Positions 48,190-59,500 of a stretch of 64,000 bases of DNA are shown in pieces (within the stretch, counting starts at the first letter, position 1; each line of letters begins with the position of its first letter). The notes under the pieces are model-generated. The model was not told the origin of the DNA. It saw only the letters and a program-made list of their open reading frames with translations, and did no database searches. The position numbers were made by a program, and so were the translations under genes. Source of the stretch: Ligula intestinalis (Eukaryota; Platyhelminthes; Cestoda; Diphyllobothriidea; Diphyllobothriidae); the NCBI GenBank assembly GCA_036362985.1, contig JAYGXS010000009.1, forward strand, positions 19,721,511 to 19,785,510, read 5' to 3'.

Positions 48190-50290
48190 ACATAGGTTAG
48201 GGAATTTTTAAACATATCCCTTCTACAACCTCAAACTCGAGTTTGAATTTACTCAAATGTGAGTAAAGCCCACTTTAATGAATGAATTTATCTCCAGAAA
48301 CAACAAAAACTGTTCGTCAAATGTTAAAATTTTTGGCACAAAATGCAAAAAAAGTTTTGAATGCAATTTATTTTACAGCATCAAGTTTTAGAAGTTCGTT
48401 GGCAAAGTTCTTCATATATTATCGCGAGAAATTAGTTGAAACCCAATCATACAAAATCTATATCATGTATAAATATACGTTTTGCACATTAAACCTTCCC
48501 ATTGTGCGCAATTTAGAAACGTATCAGACAGAAAAATAAGAAGTATTTCAAAAGGGGCCATATATGGATACTCTCTTTTGCATTCACCAGCTTATAACAG
48601 GTTCTGTATGTAACCCATATGATGAAAAATAATCCCGTATAAAAAGACAAGCGACTCCTTTGACTTTAATCCGAAGGGCATCATCTGTCTACAAGTATAT
48701 TTAAAAAATGTGTTAAAAGTATCCGATTTCATTTTGACTTTAACTTAAAAAGGAAAATGCACAGAACTTTGTAAGCTGATTACCTAAGTAAAGTGCGTGC
48801 TTAAGATATATCCTATTATATATAATTTTGCTGTCCGAAGTAATTTATATGGCCCAAATGTCCCTCTTTATACCAATTTATATACAAAAAATCATTCCTT
48901 TGGTGAATTCTTCTCACCGATATCTTATTTTGAGTGTTTTAACATAAAGGCCGTACAAAAATCTTGAAAGAGATAGAAAGAGAGAAAAAAAGATTGAAAA
49001 AGCTGGAACATTTATTGGTATTTAAATGTGCATTTACAGGTTATTGTAATCGAATGATAAAATTACGTTTAAAATATTTGATCTAAGTTAAGTACTTTTG
49101 ATTTATAGGACGGGGTATCATAAGCCTTTAAAATGACGATGATTTACATTTATTGTTCCAATTTTCTACGTCTAGGGAACTTGGGAATATGAAGATATCA
49201 CAATTTTCATAACAAAAAATTAGTATTTGTTATATTTTTCAAATTAAAAATTTGCACAAGGATGTTCAGTATTACATCTTAATTATCGTACATGTGTTCA
49301 CGGCCATTTGCGAGTGGTTATCAATATTTTGTAAACTTCGGTATGTTGAACAAATTCTGGGCCATATTGTATATTGTGAGCTTATTCAATTTATGATTAA
49401 CTACAGTAGAGCAATTATCAAGTTTAACTTATATTCATGCTAAAAATGTTTATTCTATCGCATAGGTAAATAGCCAGCAAAGCACCTCTTCACAATTATG
49501 CAAGAGATTTCCTTTAAGTTTAACTAATCTGGTTTTATCAGTAATGATATGATGAGTGCCTTTGGAAAAATATTCTTTTAAAACCTTGGGACCAACGCTC
49601 GACTACTAGGCCAGAAGTCCACTGTCTGGTCGAAGTAATCAGCAAAATATCGGAAATCGTCCAATCTGATCAAGTTCAGTTTATTTATTAATTTTAGGAA
49701 TTAAAATATCCAAATTATCTTTAGGACGTGCTAAATACTAGTAAATACGGTTTGCTGTTTTCAGGCATTTCTATATATTATCCACATGACTATCTTCTTT
49801 AGAAATATTATCCAAATTGGATTTTATTTGGTTAATATAATTGATGTTTTGATGTAAACGCAGAACAGAAGAGCTATTTATCGACGTATGGATGGAGACA
49901 ATAAAAACGGGCGAAATTATGGCCGAATTTATTTCACGATATCCAATAAATGGTTATCGAATAATGGTTATATGTACAAAATGATTTGACTTGAGATAAG
50001 TTATTTTTTATACAGAAAGTGATTGCTGTAATTTGTTGAATAAACCAAATATGTGTACTTATTTTTCTAATATATAGCTTTTCTGTACGTCTCAAGAACA
50101 TGGGACTACCGAAAAAATTTTACTCTTCTTAATAAACATGTTGTTCCTCATATTAATTTTAAGTTTTAAAATCCCCTTATGTTGTTTATTATTATTTCTA
50201 AGATTTCGTAAATGCGTTCACGCCGGTATGCGAGTAATAATCAAACTTCTACAAAATTACGCATGTTGCAGGCAGCACTCACCATAATGT
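48190..50290 (+). repeat. AT-rich interspersed repeat family, copy 3 (interrupted)
   Basis: Matches copies 1 and 2 at the left (ATCAGACAGAAAAATAAGAA at 48523, then GCCATATATGG) and right (TTTTCAGGCATTTCTATATA near 49763, TGTAAACGCAGAACAGAAGA near 49853, CGTTCACGCCGGTATGCG at 50214). It is about 850 bases longer than copies 1 and 2 between the shared markers; the extra sequence lies at about 48800-49650. Confidence 0.65.
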
Positions 50291-50644
50291 ATGAGCATTC
50301 GGCGTGGCACTGTAAATGTACGATACAAACTGCCTTTCATCAAGAAATACCGACAAAAAAGAGATGGCCAGAGAGCAATAACATCATTTACTTACTGCAG
50401 ACAAAATTAAAATGAACCTAAATGGAAAAATTAGACATTTGCAGCAATAATTTAATGACACGACCTGTAGCTTTCTTGTCTCAATCAGTAATTTGTGCAG
50501 ACCGATACATTTGCTTCCGAAGCAGAAAAGCAAAGATAACTAGCAGCCAACTCACTGACAGAAGGAAGCCGACGAAGTTATTACTGCAGGCAGAAAAGAG
50601 CAAAAGAGAGAGATATGCAACAGACGCCGTTTATCATACAATAT
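50291..50644. other. Intergenic, no supported gene
   Basis: Two short ORFs (50212-50415, 50422-50649) without recognised motifs. Confidence 0.45.
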
Positions 50645-50995
50645 TTTGACATACGTGAAAGACTAATACCCTTTCGCTAATCAAAATTGACCCCAGTTGT
50701 GATACTGATTATTGTGTCGTCTATTCTTAAGTCATTTTAGTCTTGATCGGAAGCCGCTTTTTCAGGAGCTTCGTTTTGACCACTAGCAAAACGAATCTAT
50801 TTTCAAAACTGACTACTTTAGTAGTATGCCTTTTTATCATAGATTTTGAAAGCCTTAATAAATTCAAATTTATTTTATGGAAAACATTGACAAAAAATTA
50901 TTCCTTGTATATTTTTGATAGAAAATTGCGCCTGCTCCAAATTTTATTCTCAAAGGAATGGTAGCTTTTGGTTTTAAAAAAGTCGCTCAATTGCC
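50645..50995 (+). repeat. Second AT-rich repeat family, copy a (partial)
   Basis: Shares GCTAATCAAAATTGACCCCA, AGTCATTTTAGTC, GAGCTTCGTTTTGACCAC, TAGTATGCCTTTTT and ATTTATTTTATGGAAAACAT with copies b (inverted) and c (direct). It stops short of the right half present in b and c. Confidence 0.75.
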
Positions 50996-51032
50996 GAATA
51001 ATATTCTAATCTTGTGACTGCTTTACTCGAAT

Positions 51033-51575
51033 TCAAGGTTTAGAAACTGCACACTGTGTACATCTTGTTTAAGGAAAAGTACGTTTTATCTTAAGTTTGA
51101 GGAAGAAGTCACAAAGTTATCATAAAATACTGAAAAAGATGTGGAACATATTTTCTGCAAATAGGGCAGCGTTAATAAATTGACATGTACGATGTAATTT
51201 GAATAAATGCCTCACAATTGTAAAAAAGCTCATAATAAGCAACATTTTTAAAGCCAAAATCTACCTTTAATTTGGGTTAAAAATATAAAAAAGCGTAATT
51301 TCCCATCAAACATGTACAAAAAATAACTTTTTGTCTATGTTTTTCATAAAATATATTTGAATTTAAAAAGGCAGTCAAAATCAATTTAAAAAAGGCATAC
51401 TACATAATTAGTAAGTTTTTCCAATAGATACATTTTGATTGTGGTCAAAACGAAGCTCGTAAAAAAGCTAACTTCCTATTCTGACTAAAATGACTTAAGA
51501 ATATACTACATAATAAACAGAATCACAACTGGGGTCAATTCCGATAAGTGAACGAATATAAGTCCTTCATGTATT
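51033..51575 (-). repeat. Second AT-rich repeat family, copy b (inverted)
   Basis: The reverse complement aligns with copy a over its left part and with copy c throughout, including GTTGCTTATTATGAGCTTTT, GAAAATATGTTCCACATC and TTTTCCTTAAACAAGATGTA. Copies a and b together form a large interrupted inverted repeat with a loop of about 40 bases. Confidence 0.8.
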
Positions 51576-52084
51576 TCGAAATATTGCAAGATCAACGGCG
51601 TCAACTGTAGGCCTTATTTTGAAAATAAAATTCTAAACATTTAAGCGCAATCGTCCTCTATTGAACGTCACTTAAATGAGCATTCACATCGCAGTTGCTG
51701 ATATCGTGGAGAAAAGTCCTTGAACATGCCGCACAATTTAGGCTCAACACAACTTGCTTACAATTGGTGTGAGCTTCTTCTTCTAATTATCTCCTTGTTG
51801 TAATTGAAGTTAAAAATGAGGGATAATAATCTGTTTCTAATGATTGGTATGGGCCAATTGATATATTTATATGTATATGGTAATATCAGCATGCAAATAG
51901 AAGAAGGAAAAGATGGCGGCGCAATTCCAATATTAAGAGGAGGGTCGACAAAGAATACTAGTAGACTACTATAATCTCTTTTGGGTGTATGCCGCTCCTC
52001 TCCTGAAAGCAAGCTATGACCGGAACTACAAACATGCGTTCTAGAACGGTTCAGGTAGTGTAGTCTCCGAAAATTAGGCAACAC
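51576..52084. other. Spacer between repeat copies b and c
   Basis: Includes a 108-codon minus-strand ORF (51758-52084) with no recognised motif. Confidence 0.45.
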
Positions 52085-52610
52085 GCCGACACATGCGAAA
52101 GATTGATACTCCTTTGCTAATCGGCGTTGACTCAGATTGTAATACTGTTGATCGTATAGACTATTACGAAGTCATTTCCCTATAAGTAGGATGAGGGCTT
52201 CCTAACGAGCTTCGTTCTGAACACTAGCAAAATGAATATGCTGTAAAAACTGGCTACATAAGTATTATGCCGTTTTATTATTTATTTCGCCTGCCTTTAT
52301 AAATTAAAATATATTTTATGAAAAAATGCACAAAAATTATTTCTTGCACTCGTTTGATAGAAAATTACGCCAACTTTACACGTACCTTTCGTTTTTAGAA
52401 TGTTGCTGATTATGAGCTTTGTTACAGTTGTGAGGTGTTTATTCATAATACATCATATCTGCCAATTTATTAATGCTGCGTTTACTGCATAAAATATGTT
52501 CCATATCTATTTCAATATTTTGCGACCACTATGTACTTTTTTCCACAAACTCCAGGCGACAACGAACTTTTCCTTAAACGGGATGTAAACAGTGCGCATT
52601 TTGTGAAGTA
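52085..52610 (+). repeat. Second AT-rich repeat family, copy c
   Basis: Full-length relative of copy b: TTGCTAATCGGCGTTGACTC, GAGCTTCGTTCTGAACACTA, TTGCTGATTATGAGCTTTGT, AAAATATGTTCCATATC and TTTTCCTTAAACGGGATGTA. It ends where a PLE-type 3' end begins. No protein is encoded. Confidence 0.8.
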
Positions 52611-52614
52611 TAAG

Positions 52615-52700
52615 TCAACTTAATCGCTGGGACACTATGTTTATTTGCCTGACATTTCGAAATCCGTCGTAGATTTATCTTTTCATTGATCTTGTCGCCT
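52615..52700 (-). repeat. Solo PLE-type 3' end with dead hammerhead
   Basis: AATCGCTGGG, GACATTTCGAAATCCGTCGT and AGATTTATC match the 40.5-kb PLE end (ATCGCTGGGG, GACGTTTCGAGATCCGTCGT, GGATTTATC). The CUGAUGA of that ribozyme is replaced here, and GAAAC reads GAAAU, so it is inactive. Confidence 0.7.
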
Positions 52701-54990
52701 ATCATAAACTATATTTATTAAAGAACGAATTCGCACTCACCTACATATTGAGTAACTGGAGCCCACTCTGTATGGGTAACCAAAGGCGTGCACGGGCAGT
52801 CAGGAACGGGGTGCCTATTCGAACACCAATCTTGATAGCACCGACGCAGATGAAAGCTTGATCTATCAACTTGGAAATGTAACACCATTCGAGTCGACTA
52901 AAACCCCTTCTGGTATCGAGTTAGCGATAAAGGCATACATATCGTCCCGCAGGTCACTTGACGAATTGTCTTGGTTATTTTCAAAATGGTAGTGGTCAAG
53001 ATCAGAGCATCTTACAAAGCCGCAGGACACTTCAAAAGTCACAGTTTGTCCGCTGATTTTAACCTCTGCCCAATTAAGGAAATAAGGACTAGACTATACT
53101 ATACTACCGCTACAATAGCCATGAACACTGGTGATGTAATCTTAAGGCTTAATTTTTAGAGCCTTACTATTTTACACGAAAATGCTTGCTTTGGGTTTCT
53201 ACTCCATGATTTGGCAGACACTGGGCGTATTTTTATGCTATACTCTAGAAGGCAAGAAGCACTTAAATACTTTCCTAGCGTCCTACATGTTATCTTATTT
53301 TGTGACAATTTTGAACTTGTTTTTTGCTCACACTGATGTGGTTAGGTATTAAGTACACATTGTGTCGCCGTGCTCGCGTGTTCCAAAATATTTTTTTCCC
53401 TCCAAAAATTGTGACATTTGGTAGTTTACAAAGTCCATACTAAATTTATGCCCTACTTGAAATCCTTTTGATTTTTCAACAATTGACTGGTGTTAAAATT
53501 ATCTATTCACATGGTCGTACTTTATATCCTTCTTCATATCATCAAGAGGCTTTCCATCCGATTTTTAAATTGATTTTGTCTCATACACTTCAGTAATAGT
53601 GGAGTTAATCTGGAAGAAAGACATTTTATTATGTCTAAGGGGAAAACGATGTTTGTGCGATCTTGGTGCCATTTAGAATAAAAAGCTAGTTAAACCTTCG
53701 TTAAGCTTCATAGTAGTTGCACAAGCTCACCCACAAACCCAACGGTCTTTGCTTTTTGTAGGTGCTATTTTAATTTACTAATCTACTGCCCTTGACTTTC
53801 CCTAAAACAGCTAAGGTAGTTCATCAACTTGGTGTGGAAGATGCTAATGAATCATTTTATCGATCCCTTCACCTCTCATAAACTATTGCTGTCCATCGAA
53901 TATTTATTAAATAACGGTTTTGCGCTCACCCATATGTTGGGTTACATGAGCCTACTTCGTATGGGTTACAAAATGGAGTTAACAGGCAAGCACGAGCGAA
54001 GTGCCCATTAAAATGCCAATCTTGATAACATTGGTGCAGAAGGAAGCTTGATCTATTAATTTAAAATATCACACCATTCGAGACGACTAAAACTCCTAGT
54101 TGTATCGAGTTAGCAATAAAGGCATACCTACCGTTCCATATTAGTTATGTTCAAAAAATTATGGCGAAGATCAGCCCGTCTCACAAAGCTGCCTGACGTC
54201 TCGAAAGTCACAGTTTGTTGGTTTATTTCAACTTCTTACACATTAGGAAATTAAAAGTAGCCTCTACTACAGCAGCAGCTATCAATCCTGATGGTGAAAT
54301 CTTAGGGATAAATACTGTGAATCTTACTATTACACATGTAAATGCTTGCTTTCTGTTATACTCAATGCTTCTGCAGAAAGTAGGCGTATTTTTTGTTCTA
54401 TATTCACGATAGCAAGAAGCATTAAACTACCTTCCTAGCATCCTTTGCGGTATCTTATTTGGTGATAATTTTGCATTTGGGTTTTGTTTACGCTGAAGCT
54501 CTTCGTTAAAAATGACGCATTGTATCTCCGTTCTTGCGTGCTTTGGAATTCGCTTTTTCCCTGCTTAAATGGTTTCTTTTTGTAGGTAATAAGAGTGATA
54601 CTAAGTTTATGGCTTTGTTAAAATCCTTTTGTTTATCCAACGGTGGAATGGTGTTCCGATTATCTAACGAAACAGCCTAACTCCCTTTTCCTCTGCAAAC
54701 CACTTACAGGCATTCCATCCGATTTTCAAGTTTGTTTTGTCTAATACACGTCAGGTGAGTAGTGGAGTTATAAGCGGAGAAAGACATTTTTGTTGCGTCT
54801 AACAAGACAAAGTTGATTGTGCTACGTAGTTGCCGTTTAGAATCAAAGCTAGTTTAAGCTTTTTTAGCCACACAGTAATTGCAAAAGCCACCTACACACC
54901 CAACGTTCTTTGCTATTTGTAAGTGTTAATTTCAGTTTTCACTCTACTGACCTTGACTTCGCCCTAGGCATATGGCTGCCTCGAGGTAAC
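52690..54990 (+). repeat. Diverged tandem duplication, two units of about 1.2 kb
   Basis: Unit A (about 52690-53830) and unit B (about 53860-54990) align along their length at a spacing of about 1190 bases near the left. Examples are ACACCATTCGAGTCGACTAA (52882) versus ACACCATTCGAGACGACTAA (54071), GTATCGAGTTAGCGATAAAG versus GTATCGAGTTAGCAATAAAG, TTCCATCCGATTTT, and CCCAACGGTCTTTGCTTTTT versus CCCAACGTTCTTTGCTATTT. Neither unit has a long ORF. Divergence is high with many indels. Confidence 0.85.
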
Positions 54991-55449
54991 GGAGCTGCCT
55001 AAAAATGAATTTCAGTAAATTTCTACGACTTATTTATTAATATGGGTTGCTTGCCAGCCACGAATGACTCACTCGAGGCAGTTGAGCAAACCGCGACAGC
55101 TTTGATAGAATATGAACCCAAAATAGCAAGCGAAAAGCCTCAGTACGGTCGAAGTTTTCTTAAGCTGCGTTATGGTTATTCTCCTCTGTCAAAATTCATT
55201 TTTCCCTATACTAGACTGTTGAATTATAGACTCATATATCAGGAGATCCTGGGTGGGCAGTGAGCTTACTGTACCAGAATTATTGGCCTTCATGCACCGC
55301 AGTACGGCCGTGGGTTATTTGATACAATTGTCGGTCTCTGTGGAGGCTTCGTAATTTATTTGACCAAATCGTTTATTGTACTTAAACCTGCTCATTCCTG
55401 GCTCGGGTTAGAATCCCTCCGTGCACACTCAGCTTTGGCAAATATTCCC
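54991..55449. other. Intergenic, no supported gene
   Basis: Holds two short stretches (near 55050 and 57010) with similar wording (GAATGACTCA... then GCGRCAGCT), hinting at a further small repeat, too short to define. Confidence 0.4.
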
Positions 55450-56545
55450 ATTTTACAGTTGAGATTTCATGTTGGCAAACATATGTTTTCGGGAATTCAA
55501 CAGCGGGCCAGTACAATGCAAGGACAGAAATGGTCAATCATAGGTAGATTAGTTCTTAAATGGTTCGCGGGGTTGGCGAAGGGGGGAGAGAGGGGGGTTC
55601 AATTAATCCTCTAAGTGTTCCCTCGTCTCACGCATGTGGGTTCTAGCCTGTTGGTGGTGTTGGGTCCGGCAAGCAGGGAAAAGCAGGGAGTTCTCAGTGT
55701 CGGCGTGCGTAGTTGGTGGGGGCGTATATCCTGGCGTCACGGTAATCACTGCGGTAGTAGGCCAAGGTAAGCAGACTGCGGCCACTAGTGTCTTTTGACA
55801 GCAGAGAGTGGGCTTTGTTAACCGGATTGCCAATGCTTCGGCTGTGGCGAGCACCCGTTTGCGCAGGCCTTTAGAAAAAAGTGTCGGAGCCCGGCATATG
55901 GCTTTAAATGACTCTCTCGCGGCAATTTGGTGGTTCTTATCGATCAAAAGTGCGAGAATTGAACTTGGGATCGACCGATTTTCTCCTCTGTCAAGCCAGG
56001 CTGGTATATGTTTGCCTATTCTCTTTTCTAGACGTGGCATTGTTTTGCCAATATAGCCCGCCTCACAGGAGCAGGTGAATGAATAAATGCACATGGATTT
56101 GGCTTGCAATGGTTGTCGGTCTTTACCCCCCATCTGTAACGGAAGGGAGTTGATGAAGAATATGCGAAGGTTTGCAGCGGGGAAGGCACTTGTGACTGCT
56201 GCCCTTAGACGTCTTCTTACTAGTTCGCTTGCTGCGTCTCCTAGAAAGGGCAGTCTTATGAATAGATCTTTCTTTTCTGCCGTTGCAGCGGCAGCCTTTA
56301 TGTCTCGCTACTTGATGTTTTGGAGGATGAATCTTTCGGGGTATCCATTTTCGTGGAGTGTATTTTGTAGCTGTCGCATTTTACTTCCACTATTTCAGAA
56401 AAGCAGATGCCTACCCCACGTACCATTTAAGAACCAAACTAACTATGACTGACCATTTATGTCCTTGCATTGTAGTGGCCCGCTGATGAATTGCCGAAAA
56501 CATATGTTTTCCAGCATAAGTACGCTCAGCTTTCGTTAAATGGAT
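55450..56545. mobile_element. Penelope-like fragment flanked by inverted copies of its 3' end
   Basis: The left arm, read on minus (55566-55450), and the right arm, read on plus (56424-56545), share CCATTTAAGAAC, TGACCATTT, GTCCTTGCATTGTA, TGGCCCGCTG and CCGAAAACATATGTTT. The minus-strand PLE coding fragment lies between. The arrangement is again two element 3' ends facing outward; the right one lacks coding sequence. Confidence 0.75.
55603..56400 (-). pseudogene. Penelope-like element GIY-YIG endonuclease part (truncated)
   Basis: The readable frame begins near 56400 with MRQLQNTLHENGYPERFI, typical of the region between RT and nuclease. It has an in-frame TAG at 56310-56308, then is open to 55603: FIRLPFLGDAASELVRRRL, FFINSLPLQ, CIYSFTCSCEAGYIGKTMPR (Cys residues and the YIG half), EKRIGKH, then FKAICRAP and LATAEALAIR with the probable catalytic Glu. 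A Pro/Thr/His-rich tail of about 50 residues follows. The RT is absent. It is related to the minus-strand PLE at 13 kb but from a different subfamily. A single stop makes it a fairly young fossil. Confidence 0.8.
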
Positions 56546-59500
56546 TAAAAGAATCAGCTGCAGTGTTCAATTAAGGTAGATTACCGAATCCTTTTTACTG
56601 TTTCAACACTATTGCCTAACCTTTATTTTCTTAAATGTCCTTGCAGGCATACCTCATTACCGTATGCGTGAAATGTGTTTGGGAAGCTGTCAGACAGGCA
56701 TTCGTAAAGTATTTCTTTGCATAATTGCCGTCCACGACGGGAACAATGGGATGCAAATGTACATGGCTTTCTTAGTCAAGTGACTGGCACCTCGTTCGCC
56801 CAAGCTTTCCGGTGCGATTTTTAGGCTTAAAACATAATTTTCGACATAAAAAGTGCAAAAAGTACAGACGGGCAATTCCTAGCCTCCAATTACCTCAGCA
56901 GAGGCCCAGCAAAGTCATTAGGTTGTTCCTGCTCAAGGACTGAATTTAAAGGGGTTTTAGCAAATGCTCACTTCTCTGGTCCTTATAAGCAGCGGGTTTT
57001 TGGCAGTCTTGAATGACTCATTTGACCCAGTTTTGAAAACGCGGCAGCTCTTCTGCCAGTCAAATTCAGATCAGCAGCATGAAGGCTTCGATAAGCCAAT
57101 GCTTAATGTTACTGAACTAGAATTCTCCAAATCTGCCAGAACGTCCTACTAGTTATGCTTGCCTTTCTCTCCTGCTTTGGCAGTTAGCTACCTGTATCGG
57201 AATCGGGGCGTCTATACTTTGCAGTAAGCTCGATGGTAAACTTAGTCCCACTGTGATTAAACTCGCACTTTTCAGTCGGTGCCCGGTATGCCAGTCGGCC
57301 AGAAGACTTGCTGGACTAAAACCTTACCCTACTTCGTGTGGATTTAAATTCCAGTTACTCTAACGCGTTTTTCTCACAAAGGTCAAATCAATCTTTCTGA
57401 AATTAAATAAGGCATGGAGTTTCCGTTTAGAATGCATTGCTGGTATCCATCACTGTTGTGCGCCTGTGCGTTTTTAATAAAGTTGATTAAGAGACGGTTT
57501 TGAACAATAAATTAATGGGAGTTGTACGTACTTCAAAAGGCAATGCTTGGCGACCCTCCCGTGACTAGAAGAATGCAAATGTACACTGTAGGCGCATCTT
57601 GCAGACAGAATGACAGCCAGGTCATTCAACCACGAACTGCCCGGTGGTTTTGGAATTTTGCGAAACAACTATTGGGCAAGAAAATTAAAGACACTTTCTT
57701 GGTTCAGTAATACACAGAGGGCCATCGATGTCTTCAGTCAACTGACTTTTTTCAACTTTAAGGTATGCAAGCTTCGGACAAACATGGCTGAACATTAGTA
57801 TGCTTGGGTAAAGTTTAAAAACATTACCTGCCTCGATATGACGTTTTGGGAGATTTGAAGTAACTAATTTCACCCACTTTTGAAGAACTCGGTGGCTATA
57901 AAGAATTTGAAGGAATGACAGGGAAGGGGAGGTATTTGAACAGTCAATGTTTTCTGGCCGAGTGGGCTAGAATTTTTCTTTTTCTGCTAACGCTCTCCCC
58001 CTCCCTTGCCTTCCAAACTTTTCTGATGATGTCTTATGCCTCGTAGCCATCCGGTTGATAACTTGCTCAAAAAATCAGGTCTGAATAGTTATCTTCTTTA
58101 CCAGGATACCTAACTTCTCAGGAGACTGGGTGCTTACATTCATTCAGGTGAGTAAATCGCACGACATCTGGTGGGCGTCTTCTTTTTTTAGCTAGAAAGT
58201 TGGCCTCACCGAACCCTAACCCCCTGCTGGCTACGGAGTGTTTTTTCTCGTTCAGTTCAAATTATTCATTAAAAATGGTTAGGTAGTATCGGCAACTCTC
58301 TATTATGTTTGATTAACTCTAGCTTTTCTACAATGGCTCAAAAAGGTTCTGCTGGAATCCTTAACAGGCATATGCCTTTGCTTTTTTCAAGCATTAAATT
58401 AATGACGCAAGCGCATACCTTAATAGGCCAAATTTGACGTTCATCCCGATACAAGTTGAATGCCAGGTTACATGATTCATTCCTTTAAAAGACAGCCAAA
58501 TCTTTCAACCCCGAGATCCAAAGAAATATTGGAGATATTACTAAAACGTTTATGCATCAAATGCGCATCAAATATACTCAGTCAGCTGCTTAGGGCGATT
58601 TGTTGCTGAGGTTCAACACAATCAAACGTACGGGCCATTTAATACTGTTTTAGGGGACAGATAAAACAGACTATCCTTTTCAATGTATAAAGTGCAGTCC
58701 AAACTTTTTCTGGAATAAACCCTTCAGGTCAGTTTGGTTTGAATTTATCCACCACCACTCAAAACGAAGGATAGAGAAATGTTCACTTGACCCTTCTTTA
58801 AGCTTCTATTTGAAGTTAGAACACGAACTCAAATTTCAGACGTAAGTACAAAAGTAGGCCAATAATACCAGTTTTTTCTGTGCTTATCATTTTGCATAAA
58901 ACAACGTCCTTCAGGCTTTACAGAGCTTAACATAAAGCATTTGCGGACTGCTGGAAATGCTATATATAGTGGCTAATAGATGCCTGAGTAAACCGAGAAG
59001 CGTGATCTCCTAACTAGGACACCTCGCATATAAAGGTAATCAGGGAAAAGCAATAGCTTGATTTTGTCAGGAGCAAAACAAAGTTTTACATTCTCTGAAA
59101 AGATATATTGAAGCCTTTCGTATTATTTTGTTAATATTCTTTCATAGCACAACACGCAGTAACATGCATTTTCCGTTCGCAACAAACTGATCCTAAATGA
59201 ATAATTTTCTAGTATCCAACATTGTGTGCCTCAATTCAGTTCAAGGAACAGCCTCAGCTGTGTGTTTAACAACCTCTCAAATTTCGATCTTTAAATTGTA
59301 TGGGTATGACATCTACTGTATTCTTGCGGAAAAGTTGTTAAGGGTGTCCGGCCCAAATGCTATCTTCCGAATGCTGATTTGTTCTCGTGCTGGCCCAGTG
59401 AATACCCTGTGAGATCGGGTTTTAGATTTAGATTACAAACCTGGAAATATTACATCGTCTTATTACTATTAAACAAATTCGTCTAGTTCGTTCACTGGCC

